From positions 126,501 through 190,500 of the forward strand of contig JARUPZ010000031.1 in assembly GCA_031213475.1 (NCBI GenBank): a DNA stretch of 64,000 bases, in the 5' to 3' direction. The position numbers and the translations under genes were made by a program. Position 1 is the first letter of the stretch, and the number at the start of each line of letters is the position of its first letter. Below are positions 40,366-51,479 of the stretch, in pieces. The DNA is from Nereocystis luetkeana. Its lineage: Eukaryota > Sar > Phaeophyceae > Laminariales > Laminariaceae. The notes under the pieces are model-generated. The model saw only the letters and a list, made by a program, of their open reading frames with translations, searched no databases and was not told the DNA's origin.

Positions 40366-40925
40366 TCGTGGTTGTACATACTGAGAGATATGACTCCACT
40401 CCCATCATCGTTCATCGACGATACAGCAAGTAAGTGCGGGAAAAGCCAAAGGCGGGTAGGGGAAACAAAAAGGAAAAACAGACCATCCCGCCCGTCCACC
40501 GTGGTAGTCGAAACACGCCGACACGACATCAGTTTTTTAGGTAGGTGTCTTTTCTATCGAAACAGCAACTAACTCTATACGACGGAGTGCCGGGTTGTTT
40601 AACGACGAATCAATGCGGGGGCAGTAGCCCTGGGTGAGAGTCTCTGGCCTCGTGGTTGTACATACTGAGAGATATGACTCCACTGCCATCATCGTTAGTC
40701 GACGATACAGCAAGTAAGTGCGGAAAAAAAAGCAAAAAGCGAGTAGGGAGCAAAAAGGAAAAACAACCTATCCCGCCCGCCCATCGTGGTAGTCGAAACA
40801 CGCCGACACGGCATCAGTTTTTGAGGTGTCTTTTCTATCGGAACAGCTACTCTATACGACGGAGTGCCGGGTTGATTGGCGACGGATCAATGCGGGGGTA
40901 GTAGCCCTGGGTGAGAGTCTCTGGC
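40366..40925 (+). repeat. ~280-bp tandem duplication in the copy B E1-E2 intron
   Basis: Two units (about 40360-40640 and 40645-40925) share CCTCGTGGTTGTACATACTG, GACGATACAGCAAGTAAGTG, TCGAAACACGCCGACACG and GGGTGAGAGTCTCTGGC. Each contains a good donor-like GCAA/gtaagtg after an open frame (LYILRDMTPLPSS), but no acceptor pair or copy A counterpart was found. Confidence 0.8.
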
Positions 40926-42032
40926 TGAGCGCAGCAGAGAAGCCTCATTGATCCTAAGCTATATATGTGAACTAAAGGGGCAACACACGGTTCCAACAGT
41001 ATCCTTAGATTTCGTAAACAAACTGTTAATATTGAAACGCGTAATCAGAAACGATCGCACCCCTGTGTGAAACTAAAGCGCTTTACGGTAGACTCTTACT
41101 CGCTCACCCGGCAGGTCGCACTGCTGTACATCGCAACGTACGAGCGGACCACGCGAAAATAAAACACTTTCTCCCTAGGGAGTATTATGTAGCCCTGGGT
41201 CAGCAGCAGGGCAATATTATTATACCCCTTCCCCAGACTGAGGGAGACATTCAATATTGTGGTTACGAGTATGAGGCTCCCCAGCACGCGGCAACCTCAC
41301 GTAGATGAAGAGGAATCACCCTTCGCAGGTATCTGTTCATACGGCTCATTCGCTGAATATCTGTTTTTTTATCTTCTGGATACATGCCGCATGTTTTCTC
41401 TATTTCGCGGATTGTGATCACGGGTGCTGTATCTCATCTCGAGCCAGTGCATACGGACTCTGGGTTCGGGCGAGGGTTGTGCCAGGCGTGATCGGTGCAG
41501 GCTAAGAGCAGGCAGCGGAAGCCGCAGCCAAGTAGTAGCAGGGCTCCAGCAAGGCAGAGACGCGTATCTGCTCCTCTATGAACCTGAAGTGCGCTTGTGC
41601 GTTCGTTGCCCGTTCTACTATTTTCCCCATACACACCCACCTACACACTGACGACACTTTCCGTGGGACATAGACAACCGCCCGTCGAACTGTCCGCCTT
41701 TTGGGACCTTTCGTACTAGTCTGTTGGGCACAAAATAACCCCTACGGCCGGCCATCAAGTGTACTATCTTCTTGCCCGAGTCCGCCTTGGCTTGGAGCGT
41801 AGGCTGTGAGTGGGCGTCGATATCATGCACTCAGGGTCGAGGGACTTGGTGCGTTAGGATGTAGTCGATCCGGTTACGGTCGTTAGAACTGGTCCCGTTG
41901 TGCGCATGCGATATGTACACCCTTGCGTAGGCTGAAAACCGTGTTCGCGAGAGTGAGTCTTTGCTTGGCTATTATTTTTACTCCCGTCCACTACAGAACA
42001 CCTGGTATCCTGTCGCAAACAACGTCGTTCAG

Positions 42033-42202
42033 TCAGGTCCCTGTGCTCCCTGCGGGCCGATGAAGCCACCACCAAGTTATTGAGTCTTCGCCAGCACGCA
42101 CTCACCGCGCCCATTCGCGCTCTTCTCCTTTGCATCCAGGGTGCGCACAACGTAGGTTGCTTCCACCACAAGTGCCTCAATCTGTCTCGTAAAGAACCCA
42201 AG
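42033..42202 (+). CDS. Exon-like segment upstream of copy B E2, unproven
   Basis: A frame reads SLCSLRADEATTKLLSLRQH, then ALTAPIRALLLCIQGAHNVG and CFHHKCLNLSRKEPK to a donor AAG/gtatga, 114 bp before E2, in phase 0 with it. Copy A has no equivalent at its matching place, so it may be an exon unique to copy B, an inserted fragment or chance. Confidence 0.25.
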
Positions 42203-42316
42203 GTATGATGTGGACTATACTCGCTATGCTCGCAGCAAACAACCCGGCAATCGGCGAAATCCCCTTGGCCACCTCGAGCGCTAAATGTACTCTTCCCGGT
42301 CTCTACGTTTGGCCAG

Positions 42317-42468
42317 GCTATCACTCGGCTGTATTTGATCATGACCGTGGTGGGAGCGCTTACGGCGTTGTTTTTTTCTTGGAATTTGCAGCGTCGTCGG
42401 TATATGCAAGAAGCCGCCAGGCGCTCGCCAAAGGGGGTAATACGTCGACGAATGTTGATATCATTGAG
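42317..42468 (+). pseudogene. Copy B exon E2 with 1-nt deletion
   Basis: It starts AITRLYLIMTVVGALTALFF in the copy A frame. The T run at ~42370-42377 is shorter, so the rest (EFAASSVYARSRQALAKGG-NTSTNVDIIE) is readable only in the next frame. Length 152 against 153 nt; acceptor and donor are conserved. Confidence 0.75.
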
Positions 42469-42701
42469 GTGAGAGGAGGGAGGGGGAAGGGGGAGTGGTA
42501 GTGTCACTGTTCTTGCTAAAAATATTGCGCCGGTTACGTCGTCCAATTATCAACGTCAAGCGGAAAACCGTTGACCAGGTCTCCTGGATTCTGGCGCCCA
42601 ACTGGGATGGGGATTCTCGTTGGCAAGGTACCTGTCTCCTCTGTACTCCCCCCCCCCCCCGCATTTTAACGTGGGCACTGTCCCGTTTCTACGGTCCGCA
42701 G

Positions 42702-42731
42702 GACAGCATCTGTATGAGTTGTATGCGCGTT
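42702..42731 (+). CDS. Copy B possible microexon E2b
   Basis: DSICMSCMRV between the conserved cggtccgcag acceptor and a canonical gtgagt donor. Read through without splicing, the frame ends at a TGA 27 nt later. Confidence 0.35.
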
Positions 42732-42949
42732 GTGAGTGTGGTGTCAACAGCCTTTGCTTGAAGAGGCATCTTCAGCTTCGATCGTTCGTAGTTTTTATAG
42801 CTCTAGCAACAAAAACAACTACAAAAACGGTAAACGCTCGTTTTCAAGCCCTCGGCGCAATCCCCACCCCTGGCTTTTGTTTCTTTATTCTGCGATCGGC
42901 CGCTACAATGTGCTTCGTCGCCCTTGACATGTGACGCGCCATGGTTTCC

Positions 42950-43250
42950 CGCCGAGTCGCCTTCCTCCTTTCCGTTGGAGTTGTCGCCCTCTTACTGTTG
43001 CCCGTTGGAATTGTCGACTTCCTCCACTCCGTTGGTATTGATATCGTCTTCCTAATTTTCATAGGTGCTGTCGCCCTCCTCGGTTCCGTTGGTATTCCTG
43101 CCTTCCTCAGCCTCGTCGGAGTTGTCATCCTTCTCGTTTCCGTCGGCATTTCCCGCTTCATTTTTCCATAATCTTCATCGCCCTCCCCATTTGCGTCGGG
43201 ATTTACTCACCTCCTCGTTTCCGTCGGTAATATCACCCTTCACATTGCCT
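42950..43250 (+). repeat. 27-30 bp minisatellite, part 1 (copy B)
   Basis: Units of TTTCCGTTGGAGTTGTCGCC-CTC type. It is interrupted by the DR1 copies and resumes at 44260-44850. Confidence 0.75.
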
Positions 43251-43251
43251 T

Positions 43252-43552
43252 GGTGTTGACGCCCCCCCTCCCCCCCCTGTGTCGGGTTGGCGTTGGTTGG
43301 CAACGACACTGCAAAACTTGCCGCTCACTACATGATCTAGACAACCAGGGTACCGTTTGTTTTTTTGGCGGTCGCCCACAGCTGGTCGTCGAGATAGATA
43401 ATTTGTGCGAGGTAAATAATCTTTACTCCGCACAAGGGAATTGATCGTATTACGTAGTGTTCAAGGTAAGACACCCAAGAGGCAGTTACGGCCATACATG
43501 AGATCGAGGACATCTCTCCAATCAAGTACACCACCCTCCCCCTATTTTATAT
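43252..43552 (-). mobile_element. DR1 repeat, internally deleted copy (inverted)
   Basis: It contains the right end of DR1 reversed (gttggcgttggttggcaacg ... ggttgtctaga in complement ... gtgttcaaggtaagacaccc) and then jumps to the left end (ggccatacatgagatcgag ... caagtacacc). C tracts lie at its ends. Confidence 0.65.
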
Positions 43553-43555
43553 AGG

Positions 43556-44223
43556 TTGGGTTGGCGTCGGTTGGCAACGACACTGTAAAACATGCCACTC
43601 ATTACGTGAGTCACCCCACGGTAGGGGTGACACCTTTTGGGCCAAAGGTTTCCGACCAATTGGGTTCTTTAAGTGAGGAACTACCAGTTAGGATAAAAGT
43701 TTTACTCGTCCATTCGTTTTAGGACTAGCGCATACAAGTGCCGGCCGGGTGGCACGAACGAAATTCTCCCAAGAGTTGTATCGGGTGAGATATTGAGCTC
43801 CTAATGTTGGGGGCTCAGGAACGTCTGGTGCACCCCTACTGTAAGATGGCTCACGTGAGCTAGACAACCAGGGTACCGGTTTTGTTTTTGGCGGTCGCCC
43901 ACAGCTGGTTGTCGAGTTAGATCATTTGTGCGAGGTATAGAACCTTTACGCCGCACAATTGGGAATTGATCGTATCACGTAGTGTTCAAGGTACGGCACC
44001 CAAGAGGCAGTTACATACATAGTACTCCCATTGCTGTCTCTGGAAGTGCGACTCGCCGGACACCTCACGGCCCTTCGCGCTTGGTGCAAGCAATGTCTGC
44101 CAGGTCGGTGAAAACCCGACATGCCCCGTCCCGGCATTGTAGGGATGCGAGAGTCTATGGCCATACGACTACGGCCATGCATGAGTTCGAATACATCTCT
44201 CCTATCGAGTACACCCCACCCCC
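43556..44223 (-). mobile_element. DR1 repeat, full copy (inverted) interrupted by a MITE
   Basis: DR1 parts 43556-43610 and 43853-44223 are colinear with the intact copies at 5341 and 45957 once the insert at 43611-43852 is removed. The intact sequence at the site is 'gctcactacgtgagctagac'. Confidence 0.75.
43611..43852 (+). mobile_element. MITE family 4, copy 2, nested in DR1
   Basis: A ~242 bp insert starting TCACCCCACGGTAGGGGTG and ending CACCCCTACTGTAAGATGGCTC, imperfect inverted ends. It is flanked by ACGTGAG on both sides, a probable 7-bp target duplication. The inverted match is at 12080-12321. Confidence 0.75.
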
Positions 44224-44259
44224 CCCTGTGTCGAGTACGCCCCCCCCCACCCCTCCCCT

Positions 44260-44850
44260 CTGTCCGTCGGTATTGCCAATCTCCTCATTCACGTCGGTAT
44301 TGTCGACCTCCTCTTTTCTTTCGGTGCTGTCGAGATCCTCGCTCCCATCGGTATTACCAACCTCCTGCTACCCGTTGGTATTGTCCACCTCTTCCTTCCT
44401 TTCCGTCGGTATTGTCCACCTCTTCATTTCCGTCGGTATTGTCAACCTATCATTTTCCATCGATATTGTCGCTTTTTTCCTTTCCATCGGTATTGTTGTC
44501 CCTCCTCAATACGTCGATATTATTCACTTTCCTATTTATATCGGTGTTGTTACCGTCCTCTTCATATGGTCGCGCTCTTCGTTTCCGTCGGTTTTAGCGC
44601 CCCCCTATTTCCCGTCGGGATGGTCGACCTCCTATTTTCCGTGGGTACTGTCGCCTTCCGCTGTTTCGTCTGAGACATCTCCCTCCGCGTTTTTCCGTCG
44701 ATCTTATCGTTCTCCTCCTTCCCGCCTGAATGGTTGCCCTCTTCAATTCCGTCGGTTTTGTCGCCCCCCTCTTTCCCGTCGATGTTGTTGCCTTCCTCCG
44801 CACCGTCGGTATTGTCGCCCTTTTTCTTTTCATCGATGCTTAAACCTCGC
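44260..44850 (+). repeat. 27-30 bp minisatellite, part 2 (copy B)
   Basis: More than 15 degenerate units of TTTCCGTCGGTATTGTC-CACCTC. The long open frame across this region (43982-45031) is an effect of the period being near a multiple of three. Confidence 0.8.
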
Positions 44851-44954
44851 CGTTGACCGCGGTATACGCATCACCACTCATCATGTGGATGGGAAGCTTA
44901 TCTACCGTGTCGATGACGATGGTAACAACCGTCGCCCTGGCCCGGAGGGGGGAG

Positions 44955-45068
44955 GCGTCCTTGTGGGACGCGGGCATGTTCTACGTGTACCACAGCTTTT
45001 CCTTTCCCCTGATCATGTTCGCCACGGTTGAACTTATGGAGCTATGGTTGAACTCCCTGCCGTCACAG
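44955..45068 (+). CDS. Copy B exon E3, membrane segment
   Basis: Thirty-eight codons: ASLWDAGMFYVYHSFSFPLI then MFATVELMELWLNSLPSQ; donor CAG/gtgcga; acceptor ggggag in phase 0. The frame is also open upstream (SLSTVSMTMVTTVALARRG), so the exon may be longer, beginning after ggatgggaag at 44896. Confidence 0.75.
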
Positions 45069-45956
45069 GTGCGAAACTGTGATACCGCTCACGTCACAGC
45101 CTGCCACAGCTGACGCATGCTGTTTGTATATTTATTTGAATATACATAAAAATCGCACACGGCCACTGGTACGTTTTGGTCGGTTCCAGCTCTTTGTTCG
45201 TTTGGGTCGTGCTCGCTCGGAGTGTGCAGAGTTACCGGCCTTCGGTTTCGGGCAGGAGTCGGTCCAAAATCGGTCCCCGTTGTGAAGGAATCGGTGTTAG
45301 ATATCGTATCGGAAATGTCTATACACCGAAACATCGGACTTCGAAGCGTCGTATCGAACGCGTGTTTCCCTCCATTCCCTGGCATCCCCTTATCTTCTTT
45401 CCTGCCACTGAAAAACGTTTCGGCGAATAACATCAAACATCGGAAATCGTATCGATGAGATTTCTCGTTCATCTGTATTGCATCAAACTCGATTGTCGTT
45501 CGATACTCATCACCAGTAAGGAATGCGGGTATGCGCTACGAGCATGGCCGGCATGCATGCCTCTCTGGACGGTTCCAACCCAGGCAAAAGTGCTCATGAG
45601 AGCAATCTCCAACGAACGTAGGACGCCCGTTTTAACATCACCAAACACAACTTCTGCTGGGTGTTCCCTTTGCCACTTGGACGGCGACATCGGCGGTGAC
45701 ATGCAGAGCCAAATTTATCGTAGGAGCCACCCCGCGAGGTCATCGTTAGGCCAGAGTAGTAAAGTGCCCGCTCTGATATCCTTCGTTTATCGGGCTCGAC
45801 CACGGAACCGTCGAGATCCTAACCCCTCCTCTCACCCTACCGTTCCTTCCACGGCTAGCGGCATACAGCGCGGTTAGAATATGTTGCATGCAATCGAAAT
45901 CGCACTAACGTTGTCGTTAGTTCTGCCTTCGAAAAGGCAATCGTTCGAAAGGAGGG

Positions 45957-46503
45957 GGGGGAGGGGGTGTGTACTCGTTAGGAGATATGTACTCGATATC
46001 ATGATTGGCCGTAGTCGTATGACCATAGACCCTCGCATCCATATAATGCCGGGACGGAGCATGTCGGGTTTTCACTGACCAGGCAGACATTGCTTGCACC
46101 GAGCGCGAATCGCCGTGAGGCGTCTGGCGAGTCGCATGAAAGGTGAGCTGCATCCTACTAAGAACCGCTTGTGAGGCGGACTTGCATATGGATGACAGCT
46201 TCAATGAGTTAATTTAATTTCCGGTGTAGATAGAGACAGCAATGGGAGTACTATGTATGTAACTGCCTCTTGGGTGCCGTACCTTGAACACTACGTAATG
46301 CGACCAATTCCCTTGTGCGGAGTAAAGGTTCTTCACCTCGCACAAATGATCTAACTCGACAACCAGCTGTGGGCGACCGCCAAAAAAACAAAACAAGAAA
46401 ACGGTACCCTGGTTGTCTAGCTCACGTAGTGAGCGGCATGTTTTACAGCGTCGTTGCCAACCGACGCCAACCCAACCTAGAAAAAGTAGGAGGGGATAGG
46501 GGG
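45957..46503 (+). mobile_element. DR1 repeat, full copy
   Basis: Colinear with 5341-5892 from the G run and GTGTACTCGTTAGG to CCAACCCAACCTAGAAAAAG plus G run. It lies in the E3-E4 intron of copy B and is missing from copy A. Confidence 0.75.
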
Positions 46504-46743
46504 GGGGCGTCACCGAAAATCAACTCGCCTAAGACACAAGGCTCACCATTTTTTCTTCGGCCCATAAGGTGTGCTGAGACCCACCAGTACCACGTACATA
46601 GTTCAGGATAACGGACGAAGTTCAGAAGTGCGCAGAGGGGAACACGCCGTCAATGATTTCGAAGCTGCGGGCAGAACGCGCGTGTTGTTCTTCACATCCC
46701 GTGACGCAGCTGACGAACGCGGGCAATGCATCTCGTGCGGCAG

Positions 46744-46929
46744 ATGCTGCGCCCGGGTAGCGCCATCGCTAAGCTTAAACACGAAGGGGAGGAGAAGCAC
46801 CTTTTCGTGCGGATGGGGGTGTTCAACATGGTGCTCGTTGCGCTGATTGGGCCCTTGTCGACGCTTTTCGAACAGAGGCGTCTCATCAGCGTGGTCAACA
46901 TATCAATGTTGTTTTCTTCCCCGCTACTG
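46744..46929 (+). CDS. Copy B exon E4, membrane segments
   Basis: Sixty-two codons, MLRPGSAIAKLKHEGEEKHL then FVRMGVFNMVLVALIGPLST and LISVVNISMLFSSPLL. Same length and phase as copy A, donor CTG/gtaagt. One W to R change lies at the start of the helix. Confidence 0.82.
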
Positions 46930-48307
46930 GTAAGTGGTGGGACGCGAGGCTGTGTGACGCACAGTAGGGCAGACCGCCCAAGTGGGTTGACGGCTAAACA
47001 CATTTGTACGTGGAAAAATAAAGATGTACGCGCATTCGAATAGGCCTAGTTTCCACGCAGTATGTACTTGCAAACAAAAGCTACTACTCAAGGAAGCTGT
47101 TGATGTATTATATAGACACTTTCTACAGTAACAGTATCCCGCACGTGGTACGCTCCTGTAGACCAAGTGGACTGATGAGCTATTTCCATCGCGAACATTA
47201 ATTTTCTTTTTTTCATCTCCTTCCAGAAGCAGTGCTGGTTTAGTTCCATAGGTACACTATCGACCAGCGACTCGATAGTCTACTGCCCACTGCTGCTGTA
47301 GCGAAGTATGAGATTATGCCTGCAACAACACGGCCCCTAGTTGGAGGTGATACATTCAAATGTGCTGTTAGCCATCGAAATACAGCAGTGATTTTTTCAA
47401 CTTGGTCTACAGCAGCGTACTCGCGCTTGATGCTTACGACAACTAATATACGCAATATAGGCATACTTAGTTAACAAGCACCAGGTATACTCTACATACA
47501 CAAGGCGAAATGTAGCCTCCGGAAAGCTATATTTAACCCCTTTGTAACTACGCCCACGTTGTGGTGGACAAATCACTTGGACTCAGTGTAGGATTTTTCT
47601 CGGCTGTGCAAGATTTTAACCCGCCGACACACACTTGGTATGCGACCTGCGAGCAGCTCGTGCTGTGTGTGCTGTGTGCCCGACACATAATTGCGTGGGG
47701 GGAAAGAGCCGGTCGTGAACCGCCCCACATCACAAGGTTTTCTTCTTGTCTCGGAGAGTTTGTATGAGTGATCCACGTTGATTCTCGTCCTGCTCTTCAC
47801 CGGAGGGCAAATATCAGATTAATACATACCAGGTGCTAAGCAGAATGCATCCAGGTTTCTAAGAGGAACATATAATACGAGGTGATAAAGTCTGCTTTAC
47901 ACCAGAGGTAGTCACTATAGAGGTTGGTACGTACCCCGCAGGAAAGGCTGGTAGCCTTTTGAGACCTATCGATAGCGACCGAAACAACGACTACAGTATT
48001 AATAGTGCGATATCATCAACAGACTAGAAAGGGCGTGTAGCCATCCGCACCCGTACAAGTGCCACCGTGTTACGTGCGTGTGGTGCAACACCTCGCACTG
48101 CCGTTTGCACGCATCCCCTAATCCCCTATCCCAGCAGCCCGGGCTGCTCCGTGTGGCCGCTGCTGTATTGGTCGTTTGTTTCTTATAGTGTTTCCCCCCT
48201 GTAGACCCAAATGGGGATAATATAGATGCCGCGAAAAGAAGCCCCCTTAGACCCTCTGACACGGAGGTCCCTTTGCCTGCCCATGTACGACTTTCGGAAC
48301 CGAGCAG

Positions 48308-48370
48308 ATAGGCGCAATTATCATGGTGGCCGTACATCTATCCAACGCAATCGATAAGGCTATGTCCCAG
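48308..48370 (+). CDS. Copy B exon E5
   Basis: IGAIIMVAVHLSNAIDKAMS-Q, 21 codons, acceptor gagcag, donor CAG/gtgggt, phase 0. Confidence 0.75.
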
Positions 48371-50545
48371 GTGGGTGGACGCATGGGCATACTTCGTGTT
48401 TCGTTGGCGTCTTTCCGTTTGCGGTGGTACCGCAGTTTCTGCCCGGATGTGTAAAGGTTTCCTGGGTATATTATAATACCCTAACGATCCTTACATTTCC
48501 GGACAGAGTGGTGCGTAGTACCTGTTGTGATATATGATATTCGCTCACAATGAGCCACCTGTAGCCCGGGGCGACACATTGGTCATCAGCACGTCCCCCC
48601 CCCGAGTGCACCCTGAGTGCGCACTGCGCTTGGAGGGGGGGTATGCCAAAGGCACAGAGTTTTGAGTGAAAAAATAACACGCGATCATACATATACTCCG
48701 GGATAAGTGTACAGTACGAGTCCGATACAACTTGTAAAGTTATCATTTTGGGCCAGAGGGCCAATTTACCGTGTGGCGCGGTGTGTCCTGCACTAAAATC
48801 AGTGCCAAAATGTGTTTTCTCCTGTTTCGCACAAACCTCAAGCCAAAATTAATAACTCCCACGGTTTCAACTGGCAAGTGCTGTCGCGCACCGTCTTCAT
48901 GCATTTTTTTAGTTTATCGGCGTCTACCCTGTGTGTGTTTTCCTGAGGAGCGACACCCACTTGGGCTTCCAATCCTATCGCGCCCAGCAAAGTTGATTGG
49001 CCATATATTCGGTTCAGACTATACACGGTGAGGCGACCCTTCCGCAGGTCAAGCAAAAACGGCGTAGGTTGACAGGATCAATCGGCATGCACACATAATC
49101 ACGATGGACAAAGCTAAGCAGAAACGACAAATGTGTTTTGTGCTACTGCTTGTAGCTCCAAGCAGCCGTAGAGAGACGCTTGGGGCGTGCTACGAGAAGG
49201 GTGGTGCGGTTTGACCAAAACATAAGTTTTTTACACAGATACGACTGAGTAGCATATCGGCCTCGCATCTACCTTGCGTGAACTCCTGTTGAATCGTATC
49301 CATCCAGATACGGAGGTCCGTGGCGCTTTCAGCCTGTTAATATACTAGAAATCTTTGCGCAGGTTGTGGGGTATTTATGCTATTCTTCTGCTCAACCTGA
49401 CTCAAAACCATGGGAAGTTTCTGAACGGATGCGCCTCTTGGCAGTATAGCCGCATTTACGCCCTCGATTTGACTAGGTCCTCGACCATGACCGACATGCG
49501 CGGGGCCGCAGGCATGCATCAGCCCGCCACGGCGAAATGTAATATATCATTATCTTGTTAACTGTGCGGTAGACCATCTCCTACGCAGGATCACGTCAAT
49601 GTCCCGAGACCCTCTGTCATATTTCGTGTTGCTGCTCGAAGTCGAGGCTCATAACCTGTTGACTACTGAGGATATTCGAAAGATAAGCACTTGGATTGCT
49701 TTAAATCCAGTTAGTTGCGTATATCAACCTAAAAGAAAAAAGGCGCTCTTTGGCCAGAACATGGAAAAAAGAAGAAATAGAGTGAGAGAATATGTGCGAC
49801 ATGGTCAGTCAGCTCTCGATAAAATGAACGATCTACTGTTAATACCGGGTCGTTGTGCTGACCCACCTACGGCAATCTTCCTTGGTGCTCGCCCGTGAAG
49901 GTCGATGCTTCCTTACGGCAAGACAACTACTCGGTACGGTTATCGATCGTCCGACGGAAATCTTTTTACTATGTTTCTACATAGAATACGCGTACGCGCT
50001 ACAATGCGCCGAATTCCTCACAGGAACAACTAATAGTTAGGCCGTGTTTTGGCTGTCATGCAATACCATTTTTATGTATGTATACCAAGTATCAGGTGTA
50101 TAGATAGACGGTAGAATGATGTCTGCCAGGTGTATGCTTCAATAGCACCCCATACTACGGAAGACTGACAATTAACACGTACAGACTACTATTTTACCGA
50201 TCAGCGACCTGGTAGGAAACTGGACATGTTCTGCTGCAGCGAAATACATATGGCCAAAAGCGTCATCGGCACATTCACCCCCTCGAAAACGGAACCGACG
50301 GTAACGAACACCGTTGGTGGTGAGGTGCCCAGCAGTCCGCCACGGGCGTGGGTGTGTTTTCGTTAGGTTTACGTTGCCTTGCCGTTCAGAGGTGTGGGAG
50401 TGGGTTTTGAGGAGCTGCATATTTGACTCATGTTCTAGTTCGTGGAATCGGGGTTTCCATGAATTTCCCATAATTTTGCATATACGGCTCATCAGAGTGA
50501 GCTAGTGTTATGATACTGCCTTGAATGAGGTCGAAAGCTCGGTAA

Positions 50546-51001
50546 TTACCTGGGTTCAGACCCTGGGATCGTATTTGTGGGAAAGGCGTATCTTAGGTGG
50601 ATAACCAGGGGTTTTCCAGAGACACTCGAGCTTTGACTCAGTCTCCACCGTGCATGAAAGGAATACAGTTGATCTTCTTCTTCTATCTCTATAATAAGGA
50701 AACAACACACGGGAGTACCAACCAGTACCGACTTAATAAGCAGACCTGTCCAGGGATACATAGTGTCCCGCTTGCTTGATTTTAACAACCAAGTGCGCAT
50801 CAACCATACGAGGTAACAGTTTATTTTCAGGCTGTTGCCCACGATCGTGCTTTGTTTAACCTCAACCGTCCCCCGCCAACTGTCGTCGAATTTAGTAAGG
50901 ACTGAGGCCAAAATCAGGTATGCCTGATCCATTGGGTCAGGTGATACTAAAACCATGTAAAAAGGCGCGCCACGCGCGGTGTTAATGCCGTGAAAATCCA
51001 T
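50546..51001 (-). CDS. Unidentified ORF, 151 codons
   Basis: A minus-strand frame in the E5-E6 intron of copy B, in sequence without a match in copy A. It encodes for example FYMVLVSPDPMDQAYLILAS and LKINCYLVWLMRTWLLKSSK. No family recognised and no splice or start context beyond an ATG. It may belong to an undescribed mobile element near the LINE insertion. Confidence 0.22.
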   Translation of the reverse strand: MDFHGINTARGAPFYMVLVSPDPMDQAYLILASVLTKFDDSWRGTVEVKQSTIVGNSLKINCYLVWLMRTWLLKSSKRDTMYPWTGLLIKSVLVGTPVCCFLIIEIEEEDQLYSFHARWRLSQSSSVSGKPLVIHLRYAFPTNTIPGSEPR

Positions 51002-51479
51002 TAAAAATTAAAAATGCGCCTAAAAAACATCAAGCGTGTGGCCTCCAAAATCTGAACTGTTTCGTTTTCTTTAGGGTGTAGGTACCACGGGTCCCACTTG
51101 GACCTGCAGAGGGTCACTAGGCTTCGTTTGTTTCGCCACGGCAGGAGGGCCAAGAGTATTTATTCTGGCGCCCCCCCCTCGTTACCAGATTTGAAGCTTC
51201 TCGACCATCTTCGCGGAACTGCCTGCTCTGCCCGAAATTACCTTGACATACCAAACCTGAGACCACCTCGACGCGGGGTGGGGCAGACGAAAACTGCCGT
51301 GCGTGTCCACGGCGGTGCTGTCATATGACTCCTGCGATCATAGAAAACAGCAGAGTACACACCACAACAAACAACTGACGCCCATCATACAACTCAAAGA
51401 AGAAAATATGAATTCAGCGTACTTACGCATGTATAAATACGTACGTACGTGCACAGAGTTAATATACAAGAATTGCAAC

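Noticed and set aside
41854-42546. 230-codon minus-strand frame
   Set aside because: It is the antisense of exon E2 and of the adjoining copy B segment; sense-strand exons have conserved splice sites.
43982-45031. 349-codon open frame
   Set aside because: Most of it is the 27-30 bp minisatellite; its end is out of frame with the conserved membrane exon E3.
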